Of a stretch of 64,000 nucleotides of DNA, positions 55,026 to 63,838 are shown piece after piece; position 1 is the first letter of the stretch, and every line of letters starts with the position of its first letter. The position numbers and the translations under genes are program-made. The DNA comes from Actinoallomurus bryophytorum (GTDB lineage: Bacteria; Actinomycetota; Actinomycetes; Streptosporangiales; Streptosporangiaceae), in NCBI RefSeq assembly GCF_006716425.1, contig NZ_VFOZ01000002.1, forward strand, positions 930,001 through 994,000, written 5' to 3'. The notes beneath the pieces are model-generated. The model ran no database searches, was not told where the DNA came from, and saw only the letters and a list, made by a program, of their open reading frames with translations.

Positions 55026-55814
55026 TCAAAGGGTGGTGACCATGCCGCCGTCGATGAGCACGTCGGTTCCGGTGATGTTGCCGACGGTGCCGGAGGCGAG
55101 GAGCAGCACGAGTTCGGCGACTTCACCGGGGCGGGTGAACCGTTCAGTCGGGGTTCCGGCGACCGCTGCGGCCTTCACAGCGGCCGGGTCGACCGCTTGT
55201 GCCCGTCCTACGGTTTCAGCGACGCCGCCCTGGCCGAGCCATAGAGCGGTTTCGACCGGCCCGGGGCTGACGGTGTTGACCCGGACCCCGCGTGGTCCGA
55301 GTTCCTTCGACAAGGATTTGCAGAAGCTCCGCAATGCCGCCTTGGCCGCGCTGTAGTCGATCACGCCGGGATCAGGCAGCGAGGCGTTGACCGAACAGAC
55401 GGTCACGATGGTGGACGGGGCCCGCTCGAGTAGGTGGGGTACGGCCGCGCGGGTCGCGCGTACGGCGGATAGGAGGTTCACCTCCAGTGCCCACTGCCAG
55501 TCCTCGTCTGTGACGCTGAGGAATCCTCCGGTGCGGGGGTGGACTCCGCCGACGTTGTTGACGAGCACGTCCACCCCGCCGAAGCGGGCCACCGCCTCGT
55601 CCACGAGGGCCTGGCATCCCGATGTGGTGGTGAGGTCGCCCAGGACGATGGCGACGTCACCCTGGTCGGCGAGGCCGCTGAGGCCGGCGGAGTTCTCCCG
55701 CGCTCCCGCCGCGACGCGGGCTCCCTCCCGGATCATGCCTTGCGCCACCGCGAGCCCGATTCCTTTGCTGGCGCCCGTGATGACGGTGGCCTTGCCGGCG
55801 AGGTCGAGGTTCAC
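55026..55814 (-). CDS. Short-chain dehydrogenase/reductase (classical SDR)
   Basis: This 262-residue NAD(P)-dependent oxidoreductase has VITGASKGIGLAVAQ (cofactor loop), NNVGGV, the catalytic serine in TVCSVNASL, YSAAKAALRSF with Tyr and Lys, and SPGPVETALW. GTG 55814 overlaps the stop of the upstream hydrolase as GTGA, so the two are coupled. Upstream codons of the long frame (to 56747) are antisense or shifted hydrolase sequence and not used. Substrate unknown; hydrolase plus SDR suggests a two-step conversion of an ester or carbonyl. Confidence 0.9.
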   Translation of the reverse strand: MNLDLAGKATVITGASKGIGLAVAQGMIREGARVAAGARENSAGLSGLADQGDVAIVLGDLTTTSGCQALVDEAVARFGGVDVLVNNVGGVHPRTGGFLSVTDEDWQWALEVNLLSAVRATRAAVPHLLERAPSTIVTVCSVNASLPDPGVIDYSAAKAALRSFCKSLSKELGPRGVRVNTVSPGPVETALWLGQGGVAETVGRAQAVDPAAVKAAAVAGTPTERFTRPGEVAELVLLLASGTVGNITGTDVLIDGGMVTTL

Positions 55815-56602
55815 AGCGACTGCCCGTGCAGCCAGGTCAGGCACGCGTCCGCGACCTCGCGCCAGCCGGAATCTATGGTCAGCGAGTGGGATCGGTCGTC
55901 GAACTTCACAATGTCGGTGACGGCCTCGGAGTGGCGGTACTGCTTCAGCGTCGAGCGGGTGACCGATTCCGGGACGGTGTGGTCCTTGCCGCCGGTGATC
56001 AGCAGCAGTGGTCCGCGGTTCTCGTTGCCCGTGGCGACCTTCGCCGGCGAGTGCGGGTTGAAGTTGGCGGACGCCGCCTCGAACAGCGGGCGTCCCGGCG
56101 CCGGAATCGTCCAGTGCTCGTACAGCTCCTGGGACTCCTTCTCCGACACGGCGTTGGCGAAGGCGAACCGGAACTGCTCCGCGGTCAGGGAGACCGCGCG
56201 GTTCTTGTTGGCCGGGTTCTTGAACACCGGCAGCGTCGCCTTCAGCGCCGACAGCGGCACCGGCAGGACGCCCTTGATCTGCGCCGCGTCGATCGCGATG
56301 GCCGCGACGGCCCGGTCCTGCCCGAGCAGCTTCTGCGCGATCATCCCGCCGAACGAGTGGCCGATCAGGACGGGCGGCGACGGCAGCCCATCGATGATGC
56401 GGGCGAAGTGCTCGGTGACATCGTCGATGCCGTGGCCCGCGATCGCCTCGGGATCGGCCCGGGACGCCTCGACGGTGTCGCCGTCGCCGGGCCAGCCCGG
56501 GGCATGCGGCTCGTACCCGGCGTCGCGGAACAGGTGCGTCCAGGGCTCCCATGAGGTGGCATGGAGCCACAGGCCGTGGATGAAGAGTACGGGCGTCGCC
56601 AT
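55811..56602 (-). CDS. Alpha/beta-fold hydrolase
   Basis: This 263-residue enzyme has VLFIHGLWLHATSW (oxyanion strand), the nucleophile elbow GHSFGG, an acid in GGKDHTVP and the histidine in DDRSHSLTID, the complete triad in order. Likely an esterase or lipase-like enzyme of the cytoplasm. It heads a two-gene unit with the SDR and lies 141 bp downstream of the LAL regulator gene on the same strand, which may control it. Confidence 0.9.
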   Translation of the reverse strand: MATPVLFIHGLWLHATSWEPWTHLFRDAGYEPHAPGWPGDGDTVEASRADPEAIAGHGIDDVTEHFARIIDGLPSPPVLIGHSFGGMIAQKLLGQDRAVAAIAIDAAQIKGVLPVPLSALKATLPVFKNPANKNRAVSLTAEQFRFAFANAVSEKESQELYEHWTIPAPGRPLFEAASANFNPHSPAKVATGNENRGPLLLITGGKDHTVPESVTRSTLKQYRHSEAVTDIVKFDDRSHSLTIDSGWREVADACLTWLHGQSL

Positions 56603-56743
56603 GGTTCGGTCCTTTCGTCGCTGCGCCCGGCTCGTTGGAGCCGAACTGCGGGACCGACCCTAGGGAGATTCGGCTCGCGCGGCTTCTGTCGCCGGTTGGG
56701 TCGCGTGGCGGGGCAGGGCGTGACGACATCCGGCCGGCTAGCG

Positions 56744-59521
56744 TCACATGACTGAATCTGATCCCGGCGTCCGCGGACCGGCGCGGCCGTTCAGCGCGGC
56801 GCCCAGTTGCGCACGCGAGGTGATGCCGAGCTTGGGGAAGATGCGGTAGAGGTGGGAGCTGATCGTACGGTGGGACAGGTACAGGCGCTGCGCGATTTCT
56901 CGGTTTGACAGGCCTTGTGCGGCGAGCTGGGCGATCTGGGCTTCTTGCGGCGACAGCAGCTCACTCGGGTCGGCAGTCGGCTGCCATCCCCCTTCCCCGG
57001 TCGCGCGAAGCTCCTGGTCGGCCTGTTCGGCCCAGGCGCGGGCACCCAGCGCGTCGAAGGTGGCGCGGGCGGCTCGCAGCGGGACGCGGGATTCGACGAC
57101 GCGGCGATGCCGTCGCAACCACGAGCCATAGGCCAGTTCCGCGCGGGCCCGATGCCACGGCAGCCGGCGACCGCCGCCGTCGAGGGCACTGCGGAACAGC
57201 GCCTCGGCAGCCGTGTCGTCGGCCAGTACCGCGCGGGAGTACTCCAAGGCGATCCTGGCCGCAGGCGAGGGATCGTCGCCGGTGATGCGCTCGATCGTGG
57301 CCAGCAGGGCACGCCCGTCGTCCTGGCGACCGGTGTGTACGGCGGCGTCGGCCAGGTAGCCCAGCGCCCACACCTGCTGGACGCGCTGAAAAGCCGGGTC
57401 CCCCGGATCGAACACGCGCCGCAGATGCTCGTACGCCTGCTCGTAGCGGGCCGCGCTCAGCTCGGTCAGGCCACGGGCGAGCTGAACACCGGCGAGCAGG
57501 GAGGACGTGGCAACCGGCGTACGGAACGCGACCCGCTCGGCGTCAGCGAGCAATGCCGCGTCCGAGTCGCGGCTGCCGTGGACCGCGCCGAGGGCGGCGA
57601 TCGCGATCCGGGCCGTCGCGGCCCAGAGGGTCTGGCCGGTCTCATCGGCCAGTCGCATCGCCTCGTCGGCCGAGCGTGCGAGATCGAAAGCGCCGAGGTA
57701 GAACGCGGCCCAGGCTCGTATGGCGAGGGCCTCGGCGAGCAAGCTCAACCGGCCCTGCGAGCGCAGCGTCTCAACCGGGGTGGACAGGAATCCGACCGCG
57801 CGGGCGAAGTCGCCCGTGCAGAACGCGGCGATACCGAGCAGGCCGGCCGCTTGCGGACGGCCGTCCGCATCGGCAGGCCACGGGGCGAGGTGGCCGATGA
57901 CGAACGGCCCGCGCTCGTGGGATTCGGCAAGCGCGCAGATGGCCAGCAGGCGGGGGTCGTCGTCCGGCAGCGACGCCTGCTGTGCCGCGAGGACGATCTC
58001 GTGGCGGACGTCCGCTCCAGGATCGCTCCACCACACCCGCCGTGCGGCGCCGACCAGAAGCTGTACGGCAAGGTCGGAATCATCGGTGTGCAGGGCCTGC
58101 CCGGCCAGGCTGATCAGTCTCCGCACCTCCGCGGGCTCACTTGAGGAGCCGTCATCGAAGACGCCCTCGAGCCACGCCAGCCGTGACTGATCCCGAGGCC
58201 GAAGCACCATCCCGGCGACCTGGCCTTTGATCTGCTCGACCTGGCTGAGGCGGCCCAGCTCGAACGCGATCTCAGCCGCGCTGAGCAGGCGCGCCCCTCG
58301 CATCGACGAATCCGGGCTGAGCGCCGCCGCTCGCCGTAGCCACGCCACGGCCGACACCAGGGCGCCGCGCCGTACCGCGTTGCGGGCGGCCCGCTCAAGG
58401 TCGGCGGCGACCTGTTCGTCGGCCGTCGTGATCGACGACGCCCGATGCCACGCGGCCCGATCCGGATGCGGGCCCGCCAGGACCTGGGCCAGAGCGGCGT
58501 GGCCCGACTGCCGTAGCGCGAGCGGTGCCGCCTGCCGCAGCGCCGAACGAACGAGGGGATGCCGGAAGTGGGCGGATACGCCGTCAGAGATCAACAGGCC
58601 CTCGTCGAGTGCCGGCTGGCCGGCTTCCAGGCCGACTTCGGCACCCGCGACGATGCTCGCCGCGGCCAGCATCTCAGCCAGGTCCGCGCCGTCGTCCAGC
58701 GCGGCCACCATCAGCAGCATCCGTGTCACGGCAGGCAGGTGCTCGGCCCGGGACACGAACGCGCGCTCCAGCCGGGTGGTCATCGGCAGATCCTCGGACA
58801 GCTCGGTCCAGCCGAACCGGCCGGACCCCATGGCCACCGGGAACTCGAGCAACGCCAGCGGGTTACCCCCCGCCTCCCGCAGCACACGTTCGCGCAGCAC
58901 CGGCGTCAGCTCCGGCGCGGACTCGTCGACCAGCACCGATGCCGAGGGCTCGTCGATGCCGGTGACGGGCACCCATTCCATCGAGGGGTCATCCCTGATC
59001 ATCTTCGATCCGGCTCGCACCGAGGCCAGCAGCATGACCCGCTCGCCCTCGATGCGCCGGGCAACGAACGCCGCGACATCGACCGACGGCTCGTCCATCC
59101 ACTGCAGGTCGTCCAGCGACAGCAGAACGGGCGCCTGCCGGGCTGTGTCCACCACGAGCTCCAGCACGGCGAGCGCGATGAGAAACGGGTCCGGCGCGGC
59201 CACGTCGCTCATGCCGAATCCCGACAACAACGCATCCTTCTGGCGCGCCGGCAGATGGACGCTGCGGGACAAGATCGGCCTTAGCACCTGATGAAGGCTC
59301 GCGAAGGGCAGGTGCGTCTCCGACTCACTCCCCCGCGCGGTCAGCACCGTGAACCCCCGCGCCCGAGCCTCACCGACGACAGCGGCCTGGAGAGCGCTCT
59401 TGCCCACGCCGGCCTCTCCCACCAGACCGATCGCGCGGCCCCGCACATCAATGCCGTCCAGCCGATCGCAGAGACCGCCAAGCTCCTCGTCACGGCCGAG
59501 CAGTGATTTCCCGCCTGTCAC
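56744..59521 (-). CDS. LuxR-family regulator with N-terminal AAA/STAND ATPase (LAL type)
   Basis: This 925-residue regulator starts with LLGRDEELGGL and Walker A GEAGVGKSALQ (35-45), then the Walker B region VLLSLDDLQWMDEPS. A long helical, TPR-like middle follows, and a C-terminal LuxR helix-turn-helix (LLSPQEAQIAQLAAQGLSNR, then IAQRLYLSHRTISSHLYRIF). LAL proteins bind ATP and an inducer and activate pathway genes. The downstream hydrolase/SDR pair on the same strand is its probable target. Length is typical. Confidence 0.92.
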   Translation of the reverse strand: MTGGKSLLGRDEELGGLCDRLDGIDVRGRAIGLVGEAGVGKSALQAAVVGEARARGFTVLTARGSESETHLPFASLHQVLRPILSRSVHLPARQKDALLSGFGMSDVAAPDPFLIALAVLELVVDTARQAPVLLSLDDLQWMDEPSVDVAAFVARRIEGERVMLLASVRAGSKMIRDDPSMEWVPVTGIDEPSASVLVDESAPELTPVLRERVLREAGGNPLALLEFPVAMGSGRFGWTELSEDLPMTTRLERAFVSRAEHLPAVTRMLLMVAALDDGADLAEMLAAASIVAGAEVGLEAGQPALDEGLLISDGVSAHFRHPLVRSALRQAAPLALRQSGHAALAQVLAGPHPDRAAWHRASSITTADEQVAADLERAARNAVRRGALVSAVAWLRRAAALSPDSSMRGARLLSAAEIAFELGRLSQVEQIKGQVAGMVLRPRDQSRLAWLEGVFDDGSSSEPAEVRRLISLAGQALHTDDSDLAVQLLVGAARRVWWSDPGADVRHEIVLAAQQASLPDDDPRLLAICALAESHERGPFVIGHLAPWPADADGRPQAAGLLGIAAFCTGDFARAVGFLSTPVETLRSQGRLSLLAEALAIRAWAAFYLGAFDLARSADEAMRLADETGQTLWAATARIAIAALGAVHGSRDSDAALLADAERVAFRTPVATSSLLAGVQLARGLTELSAARYEQAYEHLRRVFDPGDPAFQRVQQVWALGYLADAAVHTGRQDDGRALLATIERITGDDPSPAARIALEYSRAVLADDTAAEALFRSALDGGGRRLPWHRARAELAYGSWLRRHRRVVESRVPLRAARATFDALGARAWAEQADQELRATGEGGWQPTADPSELLSPQEAQIAQLAAQGLSNREIAQRLYLSHRTISSHLYRIFPKLGITSRAQLGAALNGRAGPRTPGSDSVM

Positions 59522-59635
59522 CGCTCCAGCATGACGGGTAAAACGCGGACCGGGTACCGGCCGGCGGGGCTCCCGAGTCGAGCAGCTCAGCGGCGACCGC
59601 GACGGGTATCAGCGGTCACGAGGTGGATTTCGGCC

Positions 59636-60760
59636 TCAGGACAGTTTCGCTTCGGGGGCGAAGGCGGGCAGCTTGTCAAGACTGCTGCGCACGGCCTCGG
59701 CGCCGTACTCGAACATCTGCCGTTCGTAGTCGTCGACCGCGGCGAGCAGATCCCGACGGCGTTCGCCGGCCTCGATCAGGCGGCGGCGCAGTAGGTCGGC
59801 ATCGCGCAGCGCGGTGTTCGCGCCGTTGCCGCCGGTCGGGGAGGTGGCGTGGATCGCGTCGCCGAGCAGCGTGACCGGGCCGGACGCCCAGCGCTCACCG
59901 GGCTTGACCACCCGGATGGACAGCAGCGTGCTGTTGTCCGGGTCGGCCTGCTCGATCAGCGCGCGCAGCTCCGGGTGCCAGCCTTCCATCCTGGACAGCA
60001 CGGCGTCCTGCGCGGTCAGGTCCTCCAGCGAGCCGTTCGGCGGCAGGATCATGGCCCAGCGCACGTAGTCGCCGATGTCGGGCAGTGTGACTTCGGGGGC
60101 CAGTTGCTCGGCGGCCTGCTTCGGCGGGGTACGGAAGCGCATCGCGCCGAGCAGCAGGCTGACGCCGCCGTCCGTGATCTTCGAGCCGTAGGCCTTGGAC
60201 AGGCCGGCGAACTCATCGGTCAGCGGGGTGCGGCCGATGACGAACCGGACGCCGGTGTCGGTCGGGGTGGTCTGCGGCGACAACACCCCGCGGACCGCGG
60301 AGGTGATGCCGTCCGCGCCGACGAGCAGGTCGGCGGTGGCCGGGTCGCGGCGGGCGAACCGGGCTTGGACATTGCCGTCGGCCAGCACGTCGTAGCCGGT
60401 CAGCGCGGCATCGGTGTGCACGGTGAGGCCGGTCAGCAACAGGTGTCGCAGCACCTGCCGGTCGACCACGATGCCGGTCCGGCCCGCGCCGAGCCTGCCG
60501 ATCTCGTTCAGCCGCGGGTCCAGGATCAGATGCTCGGCGGAGGCGTCCATGACGATCTCGTCCAGCAGCGGGTGCCAGCGCGTCGGCAGGCAGTCGCGCA
60601 CCGCCTGGAAACCGATCTGGTTCAGCACGAGCCGGTAGCCCTGGAACCGTGCGCCGATCCCCGGGTCGCGCTCGAACACCTCGGCCTCGATTCCGGCACC
60701 ACGCAGACCCTGCGCGAGAGCCAGACCTCCCAGACCGGCTCCGACAACGGAAACTCGCAT
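59636..60760 (-). CDS. FAD-dependent monooxygenase (TetX/PHBH-like)
   Basis: This 374-residue flavoprotein has the GxGxxG dinucleotide loop VVGAGLGGLALAQGL, a DG region (LVGADGITSAVRG) and the second FAD motif TLLGDAIHATSPTGG. It should hydroxylate an aromatic or polyketide substrate with NAD(P)H and O2; TetX-like antibiotic inactivation is possible. ATG 60760 follows a GGGGGTG site. It is divergent from a TetR gene with two strong dyads in the 98-bp gap, so it is probably induced by the TetR ligand. Confidence 0.88.
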   Translation of the reverse strand: MRVSVVGAGLGGLALAQGLRGAGIEAEVFERDPGIGARFQGYRLVLNQIGFQAVRDCLPTRWHPLLDEIVMDASAEHLILDPRLNEIGRLGAGRTGIVVDRQVLRHLLLTGLTVHTDAALTGYDVLADGNVQARFARRDPATADLLVGADGITSAVRGVLSPQTTPTDTGVRFVIGRTPLTDEFAGLSKAYGSKITDGGVSLLLGAMRFRTPPKQAAEQLAPEVTLPDIGDYVRWAMILPPNGSLEDLTAQDAVLSRMEGWHPELRALIEQADPDNSTLLSIRVVKPGERWASGPVTLLGDAIHATSPTGGNGANTALRDADLLRRRLIEAGERRRDLLAAVDDYERQMFEYGAEAVRSSLDKLPAFAPEAKLS

Positions 60761-60783
60761 CACACACCCCCGGGACATCGATA

Positions 60784-60796
60784 CGAACTTAGTTCG
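60784..60796. promoter_or_regulatory. Small dyad next to monooxygenase start
   Basis: CGAACT-T-AGTTCG is a perfect 6-bp palindrome with one central base, 24 bp upstream of the monooxygenase ATG. It shares GAACTTAG with the larger dyad beside it. Confidence 0.65.
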
Positions 60797-60804
60797 TTCC
60801 TTGA

Positions 60805-60837
60805 CGATCTAAGTTCTACCTCAACGAACTTAGATCG
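60805..60837. promoter_or_regulatory. TetR operator: 12-bp perfect inverted repeat
   Basis: CGATCTAAGTTC (60805-60816) and GAACTTAGATCG (60826-60837) are exact complements separated by 9 bases. They sit between the monooxygenase and the TetR gene. The right arm ends 8 bp before the TATAGT -10 of the regulator. Confidence 0.8.
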
Positions 60838-60858
60838 TGTCAAGTTATAGTGGCGGGC

Positions 60859-61590
60859 ATGTCCGCCGATCCCCGCCAACGCCGCGCAGCTCGCCACGCC
60901 GAACCCGCAGCGGAGGCCGCCGCGTCGGCACCACGCAAGAAGCCGATCACCGTCGAACGGATCACCGACGCCGCCCTCGAAGTCGTCGCCACCGAGGGGT
61001 ATGACGCGCTGACCATCCGCCGGGTCGCCGCCGTGCTCGGCACCGGTCCGTCGTCGCTGTACGCGCACATCGTCAACAAGGCCGACATCGACGACCTGTT
61101 GATCGGGCGGTTGTGCTCGAAGCTGGTACTGCCCAAGCCCGATCCGGCGCGGTGGCGTGAGCAGATCCGAGACGTGTGTGCCCAGATCCGCGACCAGTAC
61201 CTGAGGTACCCGGGCATCTCCCGGGCCGCGCTCGCGATGGTCCCGACCAACCTGGAAACCCTGCGGGTGAACGAGGGGATGCTCGCCATCCTGCTCGCCG
61301 GGGGCATCCAGCCGCAGACCGCGGCCTGGGCCGTCGACGCCCTGTCGCTCTACGTCGCCGGCTACGCGCTGGAGACCTCCATGGTCCAGCAGCGGCGGAA
61401 AGACCCGGACGCGACCTGGGTCCTGACCCAGGACCAACTGGTCGACCGCTTCAACGCCCTGCCCCCGGCCGCCTTCCCCAACACCAGGCGGTACGCGGCC
61501 GAACTCACCTCCGGCACCGGACACCAGCGCTTCGACTTCGCCCTCGCGCTACTCATCGACAACCTCGCCCCGCAGGCACCACCCGCCTGA
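60859..61590 (+). CDS. TetR-family regulator (TetR_C type)
   Basis: This 243-residue repressor has an N-terminal helix-turn-helix (ITDAALEVVATEGYDALTIR and GTGPSSLYAHIVNKADIDDL) and a long ligand domain as in TetR_C-type regulators. A TATAGT -10 at 60846-60851 lies 7 bp before ATG 60859, so the message may be leaderless; GTG 60850 overlaps that -10 and is unlikely. Divergent from the FAD monooxygenase, it should repress both through the dyads in between. Confidence 0.88.
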   Translation: MSADPRQRRAARHAEPAAEAAASAPRKKPITVERITDAALEVVATEGYDALTIRRVAAVLGTGPSSLYAHIVNKADIDDLLIGRLCSKLVLPKPDPARWREQIRDVCAQIRDQYLRYPGISRAALAMVPTNLETLRVNEGMLAILLAGGIQPQTAAWAVDALSLYVAGYALETSMVQQRRKDPDATWVLTQDQLVDRFNALPPAAFPNTRRYAAELTSGTGHQRFDFALALLIDNLAPQAPPA

Positions 61591-61666
61591 TCACGGTGAG
61601 CGGTGAGCCGGCTCGGGAAAGTCGCGGCTTCTCCTGCCCGGGCCGGAGCGATAGGGCGGCGTGGCT

Positions 61667-62263
61667 CTAGGAGAGAACGGAGTCCAGGCGGCAGACGGTG
61701 GCTATCTCCGGCATCAACTCCGAGAACGGCGATGGACGTACGGCCTGCTGCATGAGGGTGCCGAGCAGGTAGGAGAACAACGCGTGGGCTCGTGCGGGTG
61801 GGTCGTCGACCGGGATGTCGGCCAGCAGGTCCCGAAGGACTCCGATCATCATTTGGTGCATTCGATCGATCGGCTCGAGACGAGCCTTCTGCCCCACGTC
61901 CACCCAGTAGCTGAACCACAGGAACGCTGCCTTCGGCCGCTCCGCGAAGATCTCTAGATACGTCCGAACGGCGGCCCAGAAGCGGTCGATGGGCTGCTCG
62001 TGCTGGTTCGCCGCCTGGCCGATGCGATCGAGACACCCGCTCATATGACGTGCCATCGCGCCGTCGATGATCTCGTCCATGTCATCGAAGTAGTAGTGGA
62101 TCGCACTCTTCGTCAGGGGGCTGGCATCTGCCACGGTTCGCGCGGTACAGGCGGCCAGACCGTCACGGGCGAGGACCTCCGTGGCGGCTTCGATGATCTG
62201 TTCCTGCTTGGCTCGCTGGTTCGGCGACCACCGCCTCGCCCGGTTCTCCGTGGATGACCCCAT
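61667..62263 (-). CDS. TetR-family regulator
   Basis: This 198-residue repressor has the helix-turn-helix IIEAATEVLARDGLAACTAR, then SPLTKSAIHYYFDDMDEII, and a helical ligand domain. Two tandem dyads lie in the gap between it and the divergent VOC/LLM genes. They are probably its own operators and repress both sides. Confidence 0.9.
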   Translation of the reverse strand: MGSSTENRARRWSPNQRAKQEQIIEAATEVLARDGLAACTARTVADASPLTKSAIHYYFDDMDEIIDGAMARHMSGCLDRIGQAANQHEQPIDRFWAAVRTYLEIFAERPKAAFLWFSYWVDVGQKARLEPIDRMHQMMIGVLRDLLADIPVDDPPARAHALFSYLLGTLMQQAVRPSPFSELMPEIATVCRLDSVLS

Positions 62264-62294
62264 GAGGGGGAGCGTACTCGCTCATTGCGCGATC

Positions 62295-62329
62295 AGGACG
62301 GTTGTCCTAACCTTCAGGACGCGTGTCCT
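62295..62329. promoter_or_regulatory. Two tandem TetR operators
   Basis: AGGAC-GGTT-GTCCT (62295-62308) and AGGAC-GCGT-GTCCT (62316-62329) are two perfect dyads, each followed by AA. Their centres are 21 bp apart, two helical turns, so two dimers can bind one face of the DNA. Confidence 0.8.
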
Positions 62330-62365
62330 AAGCCAGGCGCGCCGCCACGAGAGGAGAGGGTGATC

Positions 62366-62740
62366 GTGACCCCACCATTCGTCTTCATGGATCTACGGAC
62401 CGCCGATGTCGGGGCGTCGCGGCGCTTCTACACCGAGCTGTTCGACTGGACGGTCGCCGACGTCCCGGCCGGGCCCGCGGCGGTCCCGATGTTCGTTGAC
62501 ACCGACGGCCCGTGGGGAGGCTTCACCGAGCTCGCGGGGGACGATGACCGGCGGCCACAGTGGATCCCGTACGCGACGGTGACCGGGCTGGAGGACACGA
62601 CGAAGCGTGCGATACGGCTCGGTGCGAGCATCGTCCGGCCGAGGGTGGACCTCCCCGTCGGCTCGGTGATCGTCATCCAGGACCCGGCAGGCGCCACGAT
62701 CGCCCTGTGGGAGCCCGCGGCCCCCAGCAGCACCTCATGA
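62366..62740 (+). CDS. VOC-family protein
   Basis: This 124-residue glyoxalase-like protein has FVFMDLRTADVGASRRFYTE at the start and IVIQDPAGATIALWEP at the end, one VOC module pair. GTG 62366 lies 9 bp after AGGAG; GTG 62360 is too close. Its stop overlaps the next ATG (ATGA), so it is co-translated with the LLM oxidoreductase. The substrate is unknown. Confidence 0.82.
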   Translation: MTPPFVFMDLRTADVGASRRFYTELFDWTVADVPAGPAAVPMFVDTDGPWGGFTELAGDDDRRPQWIPYATVTGLEDTTKRAIRLGASIVRPRVDLPVGSVIVIQDPAGATIALWEPAAPSSTS

Positions 62741-63750
62741 CGTCCCGCCCCGGTTACTCCTGTGCACTACCGGGGACGGCCGACGTCGTCGAGAAGGCCA
62801 AGCTCGCCGAGCGACTCGGTTACCGCCGCGTCTGGCTGTTCGACTCGCCGGCCCTTCACGGTGACATGTGGGTGGCGCTTGCGCGCATCGCCGCCGGGAC
62901 CGACCGGATCGGGCTCGCCACGGGTGTGGCCGTACCCGGTCTGCGTCACCCGATGGCCACCGCATCGGCCATCGGCTCCGTTCATGAACTCGCGCCCGGC
63001 CGCCTCGTCGTCGCCTTCGGGACCGGCTTCACGGCCCGGCACACGCTGGGGATGAAGCCCATCAGCTGGGCTGCCCTCACCTGCCACGTCCGGCAGGTAC
63101 GAGCGCTGCTGGACGGCGAAGTCGTCGATATCGACGGCGAGCCATGTCAGATGATGCAGTCGGCCGGCTCTGGGCCCCCGCGTCCGATCAACGTGCCTCT
63201 GTGGGTGGCGGCCTCGGGCCCGAAAGGAATCGGAGCGGCCCGAGAACTCAACGTGCCGGGCGTCGTGATGACCAGCATCCCGCCGCAGAGCGACCATGGA
63301 TCCGCCGACCCGTGGACGGAGCGCGCGTTGCTGAGGTTCGGCACCGTCCTACGCCCAGGCGAGGACCACACCAGCTCTCGTGTCATCGAGGCCGCCGGCC
63401 CCGGTTACGCCAGTATCGTTCACGCCGTGTGGCAGAACGCGAGCAACGCGGTCGATGCCCTGCCCGGCGGCAGGGCCTGGCGCGCCTCGATCGAAGCCGA
63501 ACGCCCCGAGGGCCACCGCCACCTGGTCGTCCACCAGGGTCATCTTTCCCAGCTGACCGAACGCGACCGCGGCGTCGTGGCCGCCGCCGGACCGGGAATT
63601 CTGGAACCGGGCTGGACGGGTGACGCCGCGTCCACCGCCGCCCGGTTCGAGGAGGCCGGCGCCGATGGAGTGACCGAGATCGTGTACGTCCCGGCAGGCC
63701 CGGACATTCCTGGTGAGCTCACGGCGTTCGCCGCGGCGGCCAACTCGTAA
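62737..63750 (+). CDS. LLM-class flavin/F420-dependent oxidoreductase
   Basis: This 337-residue luciferase-like TIM-barrel protein has AERLGYRRVWLFDSPAL, IAAGTDRIGLATGV, SVHELAPGRLVVAFGTGF and PLWVAASGPKGI, the ordered LLM landmarks. It uses FMN or coenzyme F420; the actinomycete setting makes F420 likely. The frame upstream to 62560 overlaps the VOC gene and is not used. The VOC-LLM unit is controlled by the divergent TetR. Confidence 0.9.
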   Translation: MTSRPGYSCALPGTADVVEKAKLAERLGYRRVWLFDSPALHGDMWVALARIAAGTDRIGLATGVAVPGLRHPMATASAIGSVHELAPGRLVVAFGTGFTARHTLGMKPISWAALTCHVRQVRALLDGEVVDIDGEPCQMMQSAGSGPPRPINVPLWVAASGPKGIGAARELNVPGVVMTSIPPQSDHGSADPWTERALLRFGTVLRPGEDHTSSRVIEAAGPGYASIVHAVWQNASNAVDALPGGRAWRASIEAERPEGHRHLVVHQGHLSQLTERDRGVVAAAGPGILEPGWTGDAASTAARFEEAGADGVTEIVYVPAGPDIPGELTAFAAAANS

Positions 63751-63838
63751 CCCGGCGCTGTACGGCAAGACCGATGTACGGACGAGCAGGCTTTCCGCCA
63801 CCGTGTCCTTCTCCAGAGACCGGCCTCGTTCCGGTGGG

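Noticed and set aside
55026-56747. 573-codon frame across SDR and hydrolase genes as a fusion
   Set aside because: The first 310 codons are out of frame with the hydrolase; GTG 55814 overlapping the hydrolase stop explains the SDR start.
56744-61590. Biosynthetic gene cluster core (regulators, monooxygenase, SDR)
   Set aside because: No PKS, NRPS, terpene or RiPP core enzyme is in the window, so a cluster call is not supported.
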